Part shown: positions 11,556 to 24,284 of the stretch, piece after piece
Numbering within the stretch: position 1 is the stretch's first letter
Layout: each line of letters opens with the position of its first letter
From: Lunularia cruciata
Taxonomy: Eukaryota; Streptophyta; Marchantiopsida; Lunulariales; Lunulariaceae
NCBI GenBank assembly: GCA_948567375.1
Contig: OX419760.1
Location: 56,482,001-56,546,000 of the forward strand
DNA length: 64,000 nt
Direction: 5' to 3'
The notes under the pieces: generated by a model
What the model saw: only the letters and a program-made list of their open reading frames with translations
Databases searched by the model: none
What the model was told of the DNA's origin: nothing
Program-made: the position numbers and the translations under genes

Positions 11556-12400
11556 TCAAGGTGACGTTTCTCGATGGTGTCCATCACTCTCTTTCTTCAC
11601 CTGCTTTTCAATGCGGTCACCCAAGAGCCTCCCCATTTTGTTGTAGAAGTTCAAGATCTTTGGGTGGTGTTTGTACTTATGCATAGCTGATGGATTTGAT
11701 GCAATCTCCTGGACTGCCATCATTATATCTCTATCCTCCAAGCCAGATAAGATTTCATCGTCTTTGAGCACTTCACTTACAAGTTCTTGTGTTGGCTTCA
11801 TGAGATCTGTCGAAGCGATAGCAGGGTTAAAGTACATAGAAATGGTCTGACGTTTGCAAACATCACGTGAAAGAGTTTAGATCCGAAGATCTGACCCATT
11901 TGATTGCCGACCTCTCTTGACAGGGACAAAGAGTGCATACGATACCTCGCATTTCTTTCTTGATCTGCTCTTCTCTATTGCCCTTGTCAACCCGAAGAAA
12001 CCCTGTAGGAGAAGTAAAGCGAGTTGATTGTCGAAAGAAAAAAATTGTACTTCTACTGACAAAACTATCACTGATCAGAAGCGTATGAAGAACTGGTTTG
12101 TGTGTATCGTGGCCACTGTCAGTGAGATGTATACAAAGTACAATATCTTAAGAATGTGTGGAGTGCTCTACCAGGAATACTTTCCGCTGTCTTTGAGGCC
12201 TTGAGAAATGGAATTTGTTTCCTTCGTTCCTTGGATCCAGGGGAAGACGGGTTGAGAAATCCTCTCTTGAAAGGTTCGTTGGCGCTGGGAGAAGCTGAAG
12301 TGTTGTGACAATTTTGAGTTGAAGGAACCACTCTCAAGAATTTATAATCCTCGTTCGAAACATCTGTTAGAGATGTTGCATCTTTTGAACTCCTTGTCAT
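11556..12400 (-). CDS. Small STI1/Hop-domain protein, three exons
   Basis: Exons 12400-12172, 12002-11946 and 11806-11556 join in phase (1, 1) to 178 residues. The first 75 residues are Ser, Thr, Asn and Lys rich and likely disordered. Exon 2 adds a basic-acidic helix (NREEQIKKEMR). Exon 3 has a DP-type STI1 motif: EILSGLEDRDIMMAVQEIAS then NPSAMHKYKHHPKI and LNFYNKMGRLL. This is the helical fold used by Sti1/Hop, Hip and Tic40 to bind chaperone clients. The protein has no TPR repeats or transmembrane segment, so it would be a minimal STI1 module. The acceptor at 11807 was chosen over a nearer-upstream AG because only it keeps the frame open. The specific partner is unknown. Confidence 0.75.
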
Positions 12401-14994
12401 AGATGATTCCGCTGATCACATCTCGAGTTGCGAGTTAGATTCAGGCCGGGATAGTGAAATCCAAATCTCAAATGAACTTGTCTTCGTAGTTCACTTTCAT
12501 CATTTCACGGCTCTTCCGGGAGAAGCCAGAAGATCCATATTGTAATCATGAAGACAATATTGCCAGAGAGTAATAGAGGCTATGGAGAGCGAATTAGTAC
12601 CGGCGGCTTGTTCTTTGGGATGGTGAAGCAACGCTAAAAAACCTGAACAGTCTTCAAGAGGAGGCGGTTCATCTGCAGGAAGAAATAGACAACATTCAAA
12701 GGTACTTCAAGAACCCTTCAGATACTCTTCAAGTTTACTGCAAACTTATTGTTTGGCAGCTCAACAGATTACAGACCTAGCGTTAGGCCGCCGCTGGTAA
12801 CTTGCTCATCAAGCCTGGGAAGCATATCGAGCTGCATATAAACGAGCGGGTTTATAACTCTTGGCCGGTTTCTGGTTTTGTGATCTCTGGTCAACTAGCC
12901 CTGCATTTAGTCCTTCTCCAGGCGCACACCAGTCGAAGGGAACATGAGATACCTACGATGTATTCAGAAGATAAGGAGTACCTGAATTATCTTTGACGCC
13001 AATCCTCAGTAGCAGGCTAGATGTTATTTGAGTGATTATAACTAAGATCTATAGTTCAAGAAATCGCACATTCTTCTTCCTACCGAACTTGCTCCCCAGA
13101 TCAGCATAAGACTATGCGTCCATTGAAGCATTCAAGCACTTTGATACCTCCATAGAACCCCACTGGAAGATGAAATTAATCAACATCAAGAATACGGAGC
13201 ACTTCCGGCCAGAAATTTCTTCGGGACTGCAAGTCATTCAAATCATATTGATTGAAGAGCAATGCGATTGCAAACCTCCTCCCAAGACAACCCGTAGGAG
13301 ATATGTAATTCCGAAGGCAACGCATGTCGTCATGGGTTTTCTGTGATATCAAGGGAATGTTATTTTCTCAATGTGCTAACCCCACCAGATAATCATGTCT
13401 GGAGCAGAGACCCACTTCCTTGCCTGTTGTAGCCAGCCTATTTCAAGTTCTTGAGCACAAATGTGCGGAGCTCTTCAGAGTGCTGCAGAAAGTACGTGCA
13501 AAGATTTGGACTTGATGGTGAGCAGCAGATCAGGCGCACAGAAGCTTTTAAAGAGCGCAGTACTCGATGAGAACATGCCGTGCCGGCGTAGAGTTTCATT
13601 TTGTGTTCTTACTGTGATACCAATCATCGGATTTCTCCCGTCCATCCTGTGTGTGAAGCTTCAAAATCCTTCGGCGCTCTTCAATTTACTGTTACAGCCT
13701 TTCAAGCGCCGATCAACCATAAAGGCTACGGCATCACGCTCTGAACACTCATATCAGGTATCGAGCGCATGAGACGTTACGATGGCTACTGGTGTGGGTT
13801 CGGTATCGTGATTGTCGTGTTCTCATACAACTGATGGGCACTTTCGAGTGTAAACCAAGTCTGAGTATTAAAAGACACGGCTCTGAAGTATAGGTTCAGA
13901 GTTTGTTACTTGGCCTCGAACGAAAACTCTACCAACACTGTTATCAAACACTAGCCGAAATATCCTAGGACATCTAAAGCTCAGTTGTGACATGTTCGTC
14001 GAACTACTTGACAGTTAGAGGAGGCAAGGTGATGTCTTGTTTGGGGAATCTTAGTAGCCATCGATAGATCCATCGATAGATCTACAATTTTCAGATTCCA
14101 CCAACCCTACTTTTCATGAGGAAGCAAACCTGCGAAAAGGATCCTCTTGGCAGTGAACGATGGCTGGTGAGAGTATGTACCCTACTCCATTATTTGAACG
14201 GTTCGGCGAGTGTGTATTGATGTGGAAGGGAATTCGAAATCGGAAGAACGGGCCGTGTGGGGAGACGCAACGTAATGCTTCCTTGTTTAGTGGCACGAGA
14301 CCTGGAAACAAATGTAAACAGGGCAACTTTGAAATGGCTAGAGTTTAAGAATTGAAGAAGAACGAAAATAAACAAATAAACAGAATTGCAATAATTCCTG
14401 CGCAAATAAACAGAATTGCAGTTACAGCTGTGAATTCCTGTGATCCAGATTACATCACTCCTCTGAGCATCAGTACAAAATGGGCAAGACTGCTTGTTTA
14501 TAACGCTGAGAAATTACAAGTCTTCTGGTGGTCCAGTACTAACACCGAAGATGGCTGGTCAATCTTTCTCTTGTTATGCGAAGTGAATTGTAAAAGCTAC
14601 ACTCGCATGTGCCCAGCTACAGAGTGTGCCTCGGGTGGTCACCGTTGCCCTCCAGAAGGTCTAGGAGTTATTCACATATACTAACAAATCTCTAAAAGGA
14701 CAACAATGAGCTGATAGCTATACACTCCCAATCCCATACAGGAAGGAGAATTAAATTCAGGGTAAGCTATGATTAGGAGGACCCTCTCAACTGTGAATAT
14801 TAGTCAGCCTCAAAAACTACGAGAACTCCTGACAGGAAACCATTGCTTCTCTCCCTTACTGAGACTAGAAAGAGTGCATTCAGAGCCTAATCCTACCAAA
14901 AACGAGCCGCCGGAGTTCAGTTCATGATGTCCCTCTCCTGGATAACTGATAATGGGACTGTGCTCAATATGAAGCTAAATCGGCAGATTTCAAC
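12401..14994. other. 2.6 kb without a defensible gene; possible pseudo-exon near 12,600
   Basis: On the plus strand an AG at about 12,594-12,595 is followed by an open frame to about 12,780 encoding a coiled-coil-like run (LKNLNSLQEEAVHLQEEIDN). The frame then stops, and an adjacent frame continues helix-like (LAHQAWEAYRAAYKRAGL) before stopping again, which looks like a decayed gene. A plus-strand frame at 13,461-13,772 has one hydrophobic stretch but no recognisable family. Around 14,050-14,085 ATCGATAGATC is repeated, and AAATAAACAGAATTGCA is repeated at about 14,370 and 14,405. The interval also contains the 3' region of CARB. Confidence 0.3.
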
Positions 14995-17900
14995 TCATAA
15001 GGAAGTGGGGTCAGAACCCTTTTTCTTGAAAAAGTCCTGAAGCGGAATCATCTCCAAGGAGCTCTCTTTCAGACTCCTGACAGCTTCAAGATTGGCTAAA
15101 CCACCTGCGATGGTTGTAACGATAGGTACCTGCATATTGGGAGAGAAGATTAGTACTTTAGACAATGATCCAGGCAGAAAGTTAGAGCTTCAAGCTAGTA
15201 TATGATAATGACTCGTAGTCACCTATTGATGATTGAAAGGACCCATCCAAATATAGCTTCCGCATGATCCCAGCACAATCGAACTTTTTTTCTGGCATAC
15301 AAAAATCTGATACTCACCTTGTAAGCAAGAGCGGACCGTCGCAACTCTCGACCATCAATTTGGTCTAAAACATCACCAGAACTCGTGATGATCATCATCT
15401 GAATTTTCCCATTCGACAGAAGATCTCCCGCATGAGGTCGTCCTTCATGCAGTTTCAATACGCTTTCCACCTCCACGCCGGCCTGTAATGAGAATGAAAG
15501 ATCAATATGAGCACCCAAACATGTTACACAACGGGCAGGAAGGTATTCAGGAGCAAGAGGCCTTCGATGGATCTAGAAGATACAAGTTAAAGCACCTTTT
15601 TCAGATGCTCGGCAGTTCCTCCTGTTGCTAAAATCTTGAAACCTAATTCCTCGAACCCTCGTGCAATGGGAGTAACTGCAGACTTGGTCAGATCATTCAT
15701 ACTGATAAAAACTGTCCCATTTAGAGGCAGCCGCTGGTTGGCTGCAATCTGAGCTTTGGCAAAAGCTTTGTCAAAACCGTAGTCCATGCCCATAACTTCC
15801 CCTGTGCTCCGCATCTCCGGTCCCAGAATGACATCGCATCCTTGGAACTTGTCAAAAGGCAGAACAGCTTCTTTTACTGAGACATGGTTAGGAATGACCT
15901 CCTCTTCGAAATTGAGATCACGCAGAGTCTTCCCGGACATGATGAGAGATGCGTATTTCGCGAGGGGGTGACCAATAGCTTTGGACACAAATGGTACAGT
16001 TCGGGAGGCCCTCGGATTAGCCTCAATAATGTACACCTCATCTGCGAGTGTAATAGCATACTGGCAGTTCATCAGCCCAATTACACCCAGTTTCTTGGCT
16101 AGCTTTGTTGTAGCATCGCGAATGGTTGCCAGCGCAGCTTTACTAATTGTCTTTGTAGGAATGGAGCAGGCCGAGTCTCCCGAATGGACCCCAGCTTGCT
16201 CGATGTGTTCCATGATTCCTCCAATGACGACATTTCCCTCGGAATCCGTCAAAGAATCAACATCTATTTCAGTCGCATCTGTGAGGTACTTATCAACCAG
16301 AACGGGTCTTTCTGGATCGACTTCCACAGCTGTTTCCAGGTAGGTTTTGAGCTTGGAGTCATTATAGACTATCTCCATGGCACGCCCACCAAGCACATAA
16401 GATGGTCGAACAACGACTGGGTACCCGACTCGCTTTGCGATTGCCAGGGCATCATCTTCACTCCTTGCTATCCCTCCAGGGGGTTGGTTGATTCCCAACT
16501 CGTTGAGCATGGCTTCGAATCTCTTCCGATCCTCTGCAGCATCAATTGAATCAGGGGTGGTGCCCCAAATTTTGACATATCCTTCACCGCTTGCAGCCCT
16601 GGGCTTGAAGGTATCCAGATAGCGCTGTATTGGGAGAGCTAGTTTCAGTGGAGTTTGACCTCCAAACTGGACTATGATACCATCTGGTCTCTCAAGATCA
16701 ATCACATTGCAGACATCTTCGACTGTAAGAGGCTCAAAGTACAACCGGTCACTCGTGTCATAGTCGGTGGAGACAGTTTCTGGATTTGAATTCATCATGA
16801 TGGTTTCATATCCTGCATCCTGCGACCAGAAGAATCTCAAGATATCAGAGTCCACGGTAATGAAGCAGGGGAAGCAGATCTTAGCAAACAGTGTACGATT
16901 GGAGTTTAAACGAACTGTCCTGACCGGAGAGTGCTAAGAGCGCTTCGATACGGAAATTCTAATCAACCCTTCCTTGCTTAAATACTATCCTGCAATGCTC
17001 CCCAGATCTGAACTCTATACCTATACCGTCAAGGTGACTTGTCAATGCAAATCCCATCAGAAGACCGAGCAACAAGAAATGACATGGCACTACACACCAA
17101 TAGGCTTATCATTCATCCGAGGAACCGATAGCCTTACCTGTAGAGCGAAAGAGGCATGGCAGCAGCAATAATCAAACTCGATACCTTGTCCAATTCTATT
17201 GGGGCCACCTCCCAAAATCAGGACCTTCTTATTGCTTGTAGGAGCAGACTCATTTTCATCATCATAAGAAGAGTACAGGTATGGCGTATCAGCCTCGAAC
17301 TCTGCAGCGCATGTGTCGACTCGTTTAAATGCCGGAACCACTCCAAGTGCCAGCCTATGTGCCCGGACGTCAATCTCATTGCTGCCAGTTGCAAAAGCGA
17401 TTTGCTTATCACTGAAACCTCGCCTTTTCACTTCATATAGATCTTGTTTGCTCAGCTCGGTCAACTGCATGCTCTTGAGAAACTTCTCAAATTCCAGCAA
17501 TTCTTCCAGCTGAGTGAGAAACCATGGATCGATAAAACTTAGATCATGGACTTCTTCTTTAGTCATGCCTCTCTGCATTGCTGCATACAGTGCATTCATA
17601 CGCTCAGGATTTGGAACTCTCAAGTTATATCTCAGTTTCTCCATGTCCCAGTCCATCTCTTTCGTCTTCTCACAACCCCAACCGCTGTGACCTGTCTCCA
17701 ACGACCGCATGGCTTTCTGGAAAGACTCCTGGAAAGTGCGACCCATGGCCATAGCCTCCCCGACAGACTTCATTTGAGTTGTAAGAATTGGTTGAGATCC
17801 CGGAAACTTCTCAAACGCGAAACGAGGAATCTGTGCATAGATCATGGCAGAAGGAGAGAATAAGCGAGTTAATTGGAGCCATAAGAATGAGGTTCGATTC

Positions 17901-19505
17901 AAGTTTGGGGTTTAAGACTACAACTTCTGAACGTATAAGAGTTGGCACCTTAAGCTTAAACGATTTCTTGATCTTCAGATCCAACTAAGCAAGCTCGTGA
18001 CTAGGATGAATTACCTTCGTTACAACGTAGTCAATAGAAGGCTCAAAGCTGGCCGGAGTTTTCCTCGTGATATCGTTGGGGATTTGGTCCAAGGTGTATC
18101 CGACAGACAGCTTGGCTGCCATCTTGGCGATAGGAAATCCAGTAGCTTTGGAAGCCAAAGCAGAAGATCGAGAAACTCTGGGATTCATTTCAATGACCAT
18201 GACCTCTCCGTCCTTCGGATTGATGGCAAACTGCACATTCGAACCCCCGCACTCCACCCCAATTTCTCTGATGATCGCCACGGCTTGGTCTCGTAACCTC
18301 TGATATTCCTTGTCGGTCAAAGTCTGGGCAGGTGCAACGGTGATAGAATCACCAGTATGCACACCCATCGGATCAATATTCTCGATGGAACATATGATCA
18401 CAACATTATCAGCTAAATCTCTCATGACTTCCAGCTCATACTCTTTCCATCCAAGCAGAGACTTCTCTACCAAAACTTGCGAGTACAGACTAGCAGCCAA
18501 TCCTGCTTTGCAGATAGTCTCAAATTCTTCCTTGTTGTAGGCGATTCCTCCCCCAGTACCACCTAGAGTGAAAGCAGGACGGATGATAAGTGGAAACTCC
18601 CCTATTGCCTCTGCAATTTTGAAGCATTCTTCCAAGGTGGTTCCAATCCCCGAAGGTGATGATTTGACTCCAATTTTGTCCATTGCCTGCTTGAACAGTT
18701 CCCTGTCCTCCGCTTTCTTGATAGCGTCGAGTTTAGCACCTATAAGCTCTACCCCATATTTCTCGAGAGCTCCACTGTCGGCTAGAGCAAGAGCAAGGTT
18801 CAAAGCAGTTTGACCTCCCATTGTTGGGAGAATGGCATCAGGTCTTTCTTTCTCCAGGACCTTCTCGACCAATTCTGGCGTCATTGGAGTAATGTAAGTA
18901 CGGTCTGCTGTCTCCGGATCGGTCATGATCGTCGCCGGGTTCGAATTTATCAGCACCACCTCGTAGCCCTCTTCTTTCAAGGCCTTGCATGCTTGCGTCC
19001 CGGAGTAATCGAACTCACAGGCCTGTCCAATGACGATCGGACCCGCACCTAGAACCAAGATTTTCTTGATATCAGTGCGTTTTCCACTTCGCACTCCTAA
19101 ACTACTCCACGATCCCATGGTAGGTAGAACGACTTCATTGCTCGAGCTGGTAATCTCCTCTAGCTCTTTCTCTGCACCTAAAATACTCTGAATTTCCCAC
19201 GTCTTCCCAGGCTCCGAGCGCGACTGCGAACGTCCTAGCACATTCTGCCGCTCCAAAGCTCTACTCAAGCGCTGGAACGTGGTGACACCCGAGGGATATC
19301 GATGGCAACAAACGCCGAAAGCCTGAGCTGCTTCTGCACGGCGAGCAGCGTTTTCCCGGCTTGCAATCACTTGATTAGATCCCAAAAATTGTGATTTTAG
19401 AGTTGACAACATTTTCGAATCTCGCTTCCACGACCCCAAACAAGGTCCAGCTCCAGAAATCGACGAAAATCCTGTCAACACCAACGATCCCTCGACTACC
19501 ACCAT
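14995..19505 (-). CDS. CARB: Carbamoyl-phosphate synthase large subunit, plastid-targeted, five exons
   Basis: Exons 19505-18015, 17830-17138, 16819-15596, 15482-15318 and 15129-14995, all phase 0, give about 1235 residues, close to the usual length of plant CARB. The first 130 residues or so are Ser, Arg and Ala rich with few acids at the start, like a chloroplast transit peptide. Two ATP-grasp halves follow. The first begins [20 protein letters not shown] and has [13 protein letters not shown] and [20 protein letters not shown]. The second begins [20 protein letters not shown] and has [20 protein letters not shown] and [14 protein letters not shown]. The C-terminal MGS-like allosteric domain ([21 protein letters not shown]) spans exons 4-5. 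With the glutaminase subunit it makes carbamoyl phosphate from glutamine, bicarbonate and two ATP for arginine and pyrimidine synthesis. No break or missing motif is seen. Confidence 0.97.
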
Positions 19506-19980
19506 TCCCTCTAAACCCTAAACCTCAGACTTCTTCCCTTCTGGACCACCTCCGATGGAGATCTGGAGCTCTTTGCACGGCGTGCTTTCAGTGTTCCCTT
19601 CTGTAGCGCTGCCTGCCTTCCTATTTGAAGGTCCGGAGACACACACTCTTCAATATTCTTCTTCGTCCTCCTGCTCGCAGATTCTTCTCCTCCATCGCTC
19701 CGTCCCTCCCCATACTGTAAGAACTATCGCCACGAGAGAGACAAACCCCTTCTACTTGCGAATTCCCTTTGACTTTTCGCTATCTTTACCACCACCGCTC
19801 GGTTCACTCGCCGCATTCAGCATTTCTTTTACATACCGCTTACGTGGTTCGTTCGCATACCGTACTACTGTATGTAGCCGACTACGGCTGGCCTGGCCCA
19901 CGAAGTAGAACTGTTGCTTTTCCATTGCTTTTGACGGAACTACAGTACCTTTCACAACGTCTTCCCCGTTAATATGCGAT
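19506..19980. promoter_or_regulatory. CARB upstream region
   Basis: This mixed-composition stretch, pyrimidine-rich on the plus strand (runs such as CTTCTTCGTCCTCCTG near 19,655-19,672), lies immediately upstream of the CARB ATG and should hold its 5' UTR and promoter. The open frames here appear to be chance frames in low-complexity sequence. Composition changes abruptly at its right edge. Confidence 0.35.
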
Positions 19981-22878
19981 TACTATAATTATATTAAATA
20001 TCACGACAGGAAGATGATCCTACTTTCCACTAAGCCCCTTTACCCTATCTTATCTTACCTTACCCTACATGGTAGACGTGGAAACCATGATGTTAATGTC
20101 ACCATTCAGATAAATAAATCAATAAATAATATCGTGCGAAAGCTGGATATGGTCTTGTAGCAAAACGCGAATATCCGCTATCTTAAACAGCAAAGTGTCA
20201 AGTTGGATGTTTCACTTATACAGATAACAAAGGAGGAAATTGTTTACTTCCATTTAGTTAATGTAAGTTTTTTAAGAATCGTATCTTGTAAGTTCTACCT
20301 GACAATAGCAAACATATTCGCACCACTAAAGCTTTCTCTTACGCATGTCTGATTGCATTATTTGAAACTCCTCTTTTTGTTCGTTCCTACATAAATTCAC
20401 AAACCATGATATAGGGGCTAAGAATATAGCATGAGCTAAAGTCAAAACGGTAGATTTGGATCATCTTAAGACGCCAATTATGGCATCGTACTCGTGGGTC
20501 TAGTACCGCATATTAGATAGTTAGTTGGTCTTTTCAACTGAAGGAAGTTAGGAATAATGTGCAATTTATTCTCAACAAGAAATGAAGGATGTGCTATGAA
20601 CCTTCCACCTCAATAAAATAGTGAATATACCTAATAGTCAGCTTTTCTTTTCTTTTTCTTACATGCTATGATTATCGTAATCTCCCGATAAGGACGAGAG
20701 GATCGTATGGTTTTTCTCCTATGAAATGATTGCCCTTTATCAAGAGGTATTTGATTTTCCATAATATTAACTATTTTGTTAAAGGATGCTCTTCTAAGTT
20801 TATATTGTACGGTACTTTATATCAAAGTAGAATGGTTAAAGGTACAAGTACTTCAACCTTCAAATTGCTTATGATGTCCAAATGATAATATCTTGATTTA
20901 CATATCAACCCTTGATATCTACTTTCCAACTCTAAGTTGCTTTTTTATGTCTTAAAATTCTAAGGTGTGATATGGATAAATTTGACTCCTGATGGGATTC
21001 TCTATATCAGATACCAAAATACTTATAAAATTAGATGTATCTTGATATTTTATCACTGCATACTTTAGAACTTCCTTAGCATTACCCATCAATATGATTA
21101 ATGTTTCCATTGTATTCATGTCTCATCTCTTGTCACTAATAGTATCTTACTAAGATTTATGTCCTTTGGTCCAGAATAAATGCACCAAATACTAACGATG
21201 TTTAATTAATTTTATCTTATTTAATTAAAATCACATTTAATTAATTACATGTTATTATCATATTCTTGATTAACTATCTTGAAAAAAAATGGTCTAAGAT
21301 TATCTGATACACATTTCATTTAGCTTTCTAAGCAAGTCATTATATTATTATGATATATATATATATAAATATGAGCTAATATGGGAAGAAAAGTATCAAT
21401 ATGCAATAAGTATATCCATTGTATATGATAAAATGGAAAAATAGAAATGAATGCTCAGAAAGAGTTCAATTGTATATGAAATACATAATCCTATTTTGAG
21501 CAAAAATAAAGGAAAGCTGTGGGACTATAGCATTCCCATCTATATAAAGTCAGCTAGAAATAAATTTTTATTTAATTATTTTCCTAATATTTGATTTATT
21601 TTCTTAATTCATAATTTTAATAAGACTTCTCAACTTGAGATGACATATTTTTTGATTTGTAGTGAAATACGACATCACAAAAAGTAGATGTTCCCAAACA
21701 AATTATCTAATCAAATAGATAGATACCCAAATTTAAGATAATATGTTTTTCAAAAAAATTTCACCACAAGAAAACATGCAAGAAAGCTCACACAACAAAA
21801 TAACATCATAAAAAAGATAAAAAATTCTTTAACCATGTTGCCCCTTGAAAGGGTTAATATTGAGACAATATTCTTGAAGTAATTTTATTCAAATTTCAGA
21901 TTAAAATTTTTTATAACCAACCAAGAAAAAAAAATTAATTATTTTTTGTAATTGAATGAGATGCAAGAAATCTCCATCTTTATATATTTTTTATTTTTTT
22001 TAATCAAGGAGATCATAAGGAGATGTTATGTCTTGATATCTATAATCTTATGGATAAATTTACAAAGAAGAGTATTAACTTTGCTAAATTATAGATTACT
22101 TACTTCAAAGTTTCCTAATTGACCAAATAATGAAAATTAACATCTTATTTTTAAATTTTTAAGTTTTAATGAAACATAAAATGATGATTAAAATTGGTGG
22201 TGATATGTTTGCTTGATATATTTGCTTTAAGTTTTGTAGACATCATTATTGTTTGTTCCAATTTTTCTACAAAGATATCATATTGTAGATTTGGTAATCT
22301 TAATACTTTTTTGTTCAAAATGGTTGTTCTCTTTAGGTGGACTTAATTTTGGATGAAACTGAAATTATTTAGTATACCCTTTACTTTAAGGAAATATTCA
22401 AAATCTCACATGCAACACAAGAAATAGATGAAAAAAGCAACCCATGTCAACCAAATGTCAACCAACTACTACCATCTTTAGATAAATCACAGACTATGTT
22501 AAAATAGCTCCTCTTCCATCCCCATTTAACTTTAAGAAAATAGAGAAAAGTTATCAATTTGAGGTTATGTACTCTAAAGCAAAATTATTTCTTGTGAGTA
22601 ACAACCTAAGAATGGTATAAATATCATCTAATGTTTCACATTGACATTTAAGATGAATAATGGAAATAATATAAAGATGTTTAGAAAGTGAGGTGCTTAA
22701 TATTTCCAAGATTAACTTGATAATCTTGAAATATAAATTTGAAATATTTGAACTTATTAGTAGATAATAACATGGAATTACTCCCTAAGAAGTGATAAAA
22801 GAAAGATATGTATACTTTATAATTTATAAGAGCTAAACTAACTTGACCCTTGAGGTTGAGAGGATGTGAAAAGGTAGG
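19981..22878. other. AT-rich block without recognisable genes
   Basis: The sequence becomes strongly AT-rich with homopolymer and TA runs, for example TATATATATATA at about 21,355. No open frame of note exists in either strand. I see no terminal repeats or coding relics, so this is old decayed repeat or intergenic heterochromatin-like DNA. Confidence 0.5.
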
Positions 22879-23612
22879 TGTAATACCAAGAGCTACCCAT
22901 ATGATCTAGATGTGAAATTTGGTTCGGTAACATCTAGAATGATGTTATACATGATGGTCAAAATAGATAAGATAGAAGTATCACCAAAAGAGTACTTCTA
23001 CTAATATGGCAGAAACCAAAATAGACTTGAGAACTTTAGAACCAATAGCTAGACATATGATTTAAAGGTGAGAATTGGTTTGGTAACATTTGGAAGGATG
23101 TTACACATGATGGACTAAACAGATCAGAAAGAGGTATCACCAAAAGGGGACTTCTACTAATAGAGTAGGAACCGAAATATGCTTGAAATCTTTGAAGGTA
23201 ATTTCAAAGGCCTAAACGGATGAATTAGGCCTAAAAATTTTGCAGATTTCCCCCAACAGAGGATAGGCTGGCCTTCCCTCCCCCCTTGCTTTGTCTCGTC
23301 GAGAGCTTTCCAACGGTACCTTACGTGATTTTGAGATTTCTACAAGAAGATTCCCTAAAAGATTCCCTCCTGTCAAAGCTTGTTTGACCAACCAGATAGG
23401 ACCTAGACCAGACATGTCATCCATCCAAGTAAGTAATCCAAGGGTGGATCTTGCTGACATGTCACCTATTTGTGTCCCTAATCCTATGGTGGAGCTTCCT
23501 TGGAGGAGATCCTCTTTGCCTATATAATAAAGAGAAGGTGCTCCTTTGGGGCATCGAATGTTTGAGTGTGCAATCTGTGTTTTCTCTTTTCTCTTGTCCT
23601 CGGAGTATTACA
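22879..23612 (+). repeat. 5' LTR of the chromovirus
   Basis: A 734-bp direct repeat of 28,790-29,532, bounded by TGTAATAC and GTATTACA, an 8-bp inverted terminal pair. Internal landmarks are two related stretches with GTAACATCTAGAA-type sequence and a C-rich run near 23,280. Confidence 0.92.
23517..23529 (+). promoter_or_regulatory. LTR TATA box
   Basis: GCCTATATAATAA sits about 90 bp before the LTR end and is conserved in the 3' LTR (29,439-29,450). This is the expected place for the U3 core promoter with a short R-U5. Transcription start is inferred to be about 30 bases downstream. Confidence 0.55.
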
Positions 23613-23613
23613 A

Positions 23614-23625
23614 TGGTATCAGAGC
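23614..23625 (+). other. Primer-binding site complementary to initiator tRNA-Met
   Basis: TGGTATCAGAGC lies one base after the 5' LTR end. It is the standard plant LTR-element primer site matching the 3' end of initiator methionine tRNA. Confidence 0.9.
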
Positions 23626-24284
23626 AAGTGTTTTAGTCCAAGAGAGTGGATCACCCCTCTTGGAATAGCACAAACTACTGAAACTGAGTAATTTGAGGTG
23701 GAGAACATAGAGTAATCGCTAGACTTAGGAAGGACTTTAGAGAGAGGATGGGATGGATGCGTCGGGAGGAAAATTTCCTGCACCTAGCTTACCATTCTCA
23801 AACCCATTCCACATCAAGGTTATGTACATCTAGCGTGAGCAGATGAGGGTATTGCTAGTTTATCACTTTGGTGCAAAATTCATGGACAGAGTGATGAACT
23901 CACCAAACCCGGTGATTCTACCTGCGGTGATATATGACAGAGAGTGGGATTTGACAATCTACATTCTATTATGATAATATGGATATGAATGTCCCAAATC
24001 CTCTCCCTTTCAACACTCAAGTAGAAATCCGTTATGTAGTGAGACCAAAAGTGATGTTTAGAGATTTTGTGGTTAGGAATTTTGGTGAGGAGTATTATCA
24101 ATGAGTGATAGCTTCTGAGGTCCCAATGGTAGTTCTGATAGTTTGTGCGCCTTCCAGAGTGATTATATTGACTCTGTATTGAAATAGACATTAGCAATTG
24201 AGTGTGGCAAGAACCATGGATCCGCAATTGCAAGAGCTAGTGCAAGGAATGCAAGGGATGTGAAATGAATTTTGAGAGATTAAG

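Noticed and set aside
19555-19908. Plus-strand 117-codon frame upstream of CARB
   Set aside because: Low-complexity Ser/Leu-rich translation of the pyrimidine-rich CARB leader region; no domain.
21350-21370. TA microsatellite
   Set aside because: A short TA run expected in AT-rich DNA; no evidence of function.
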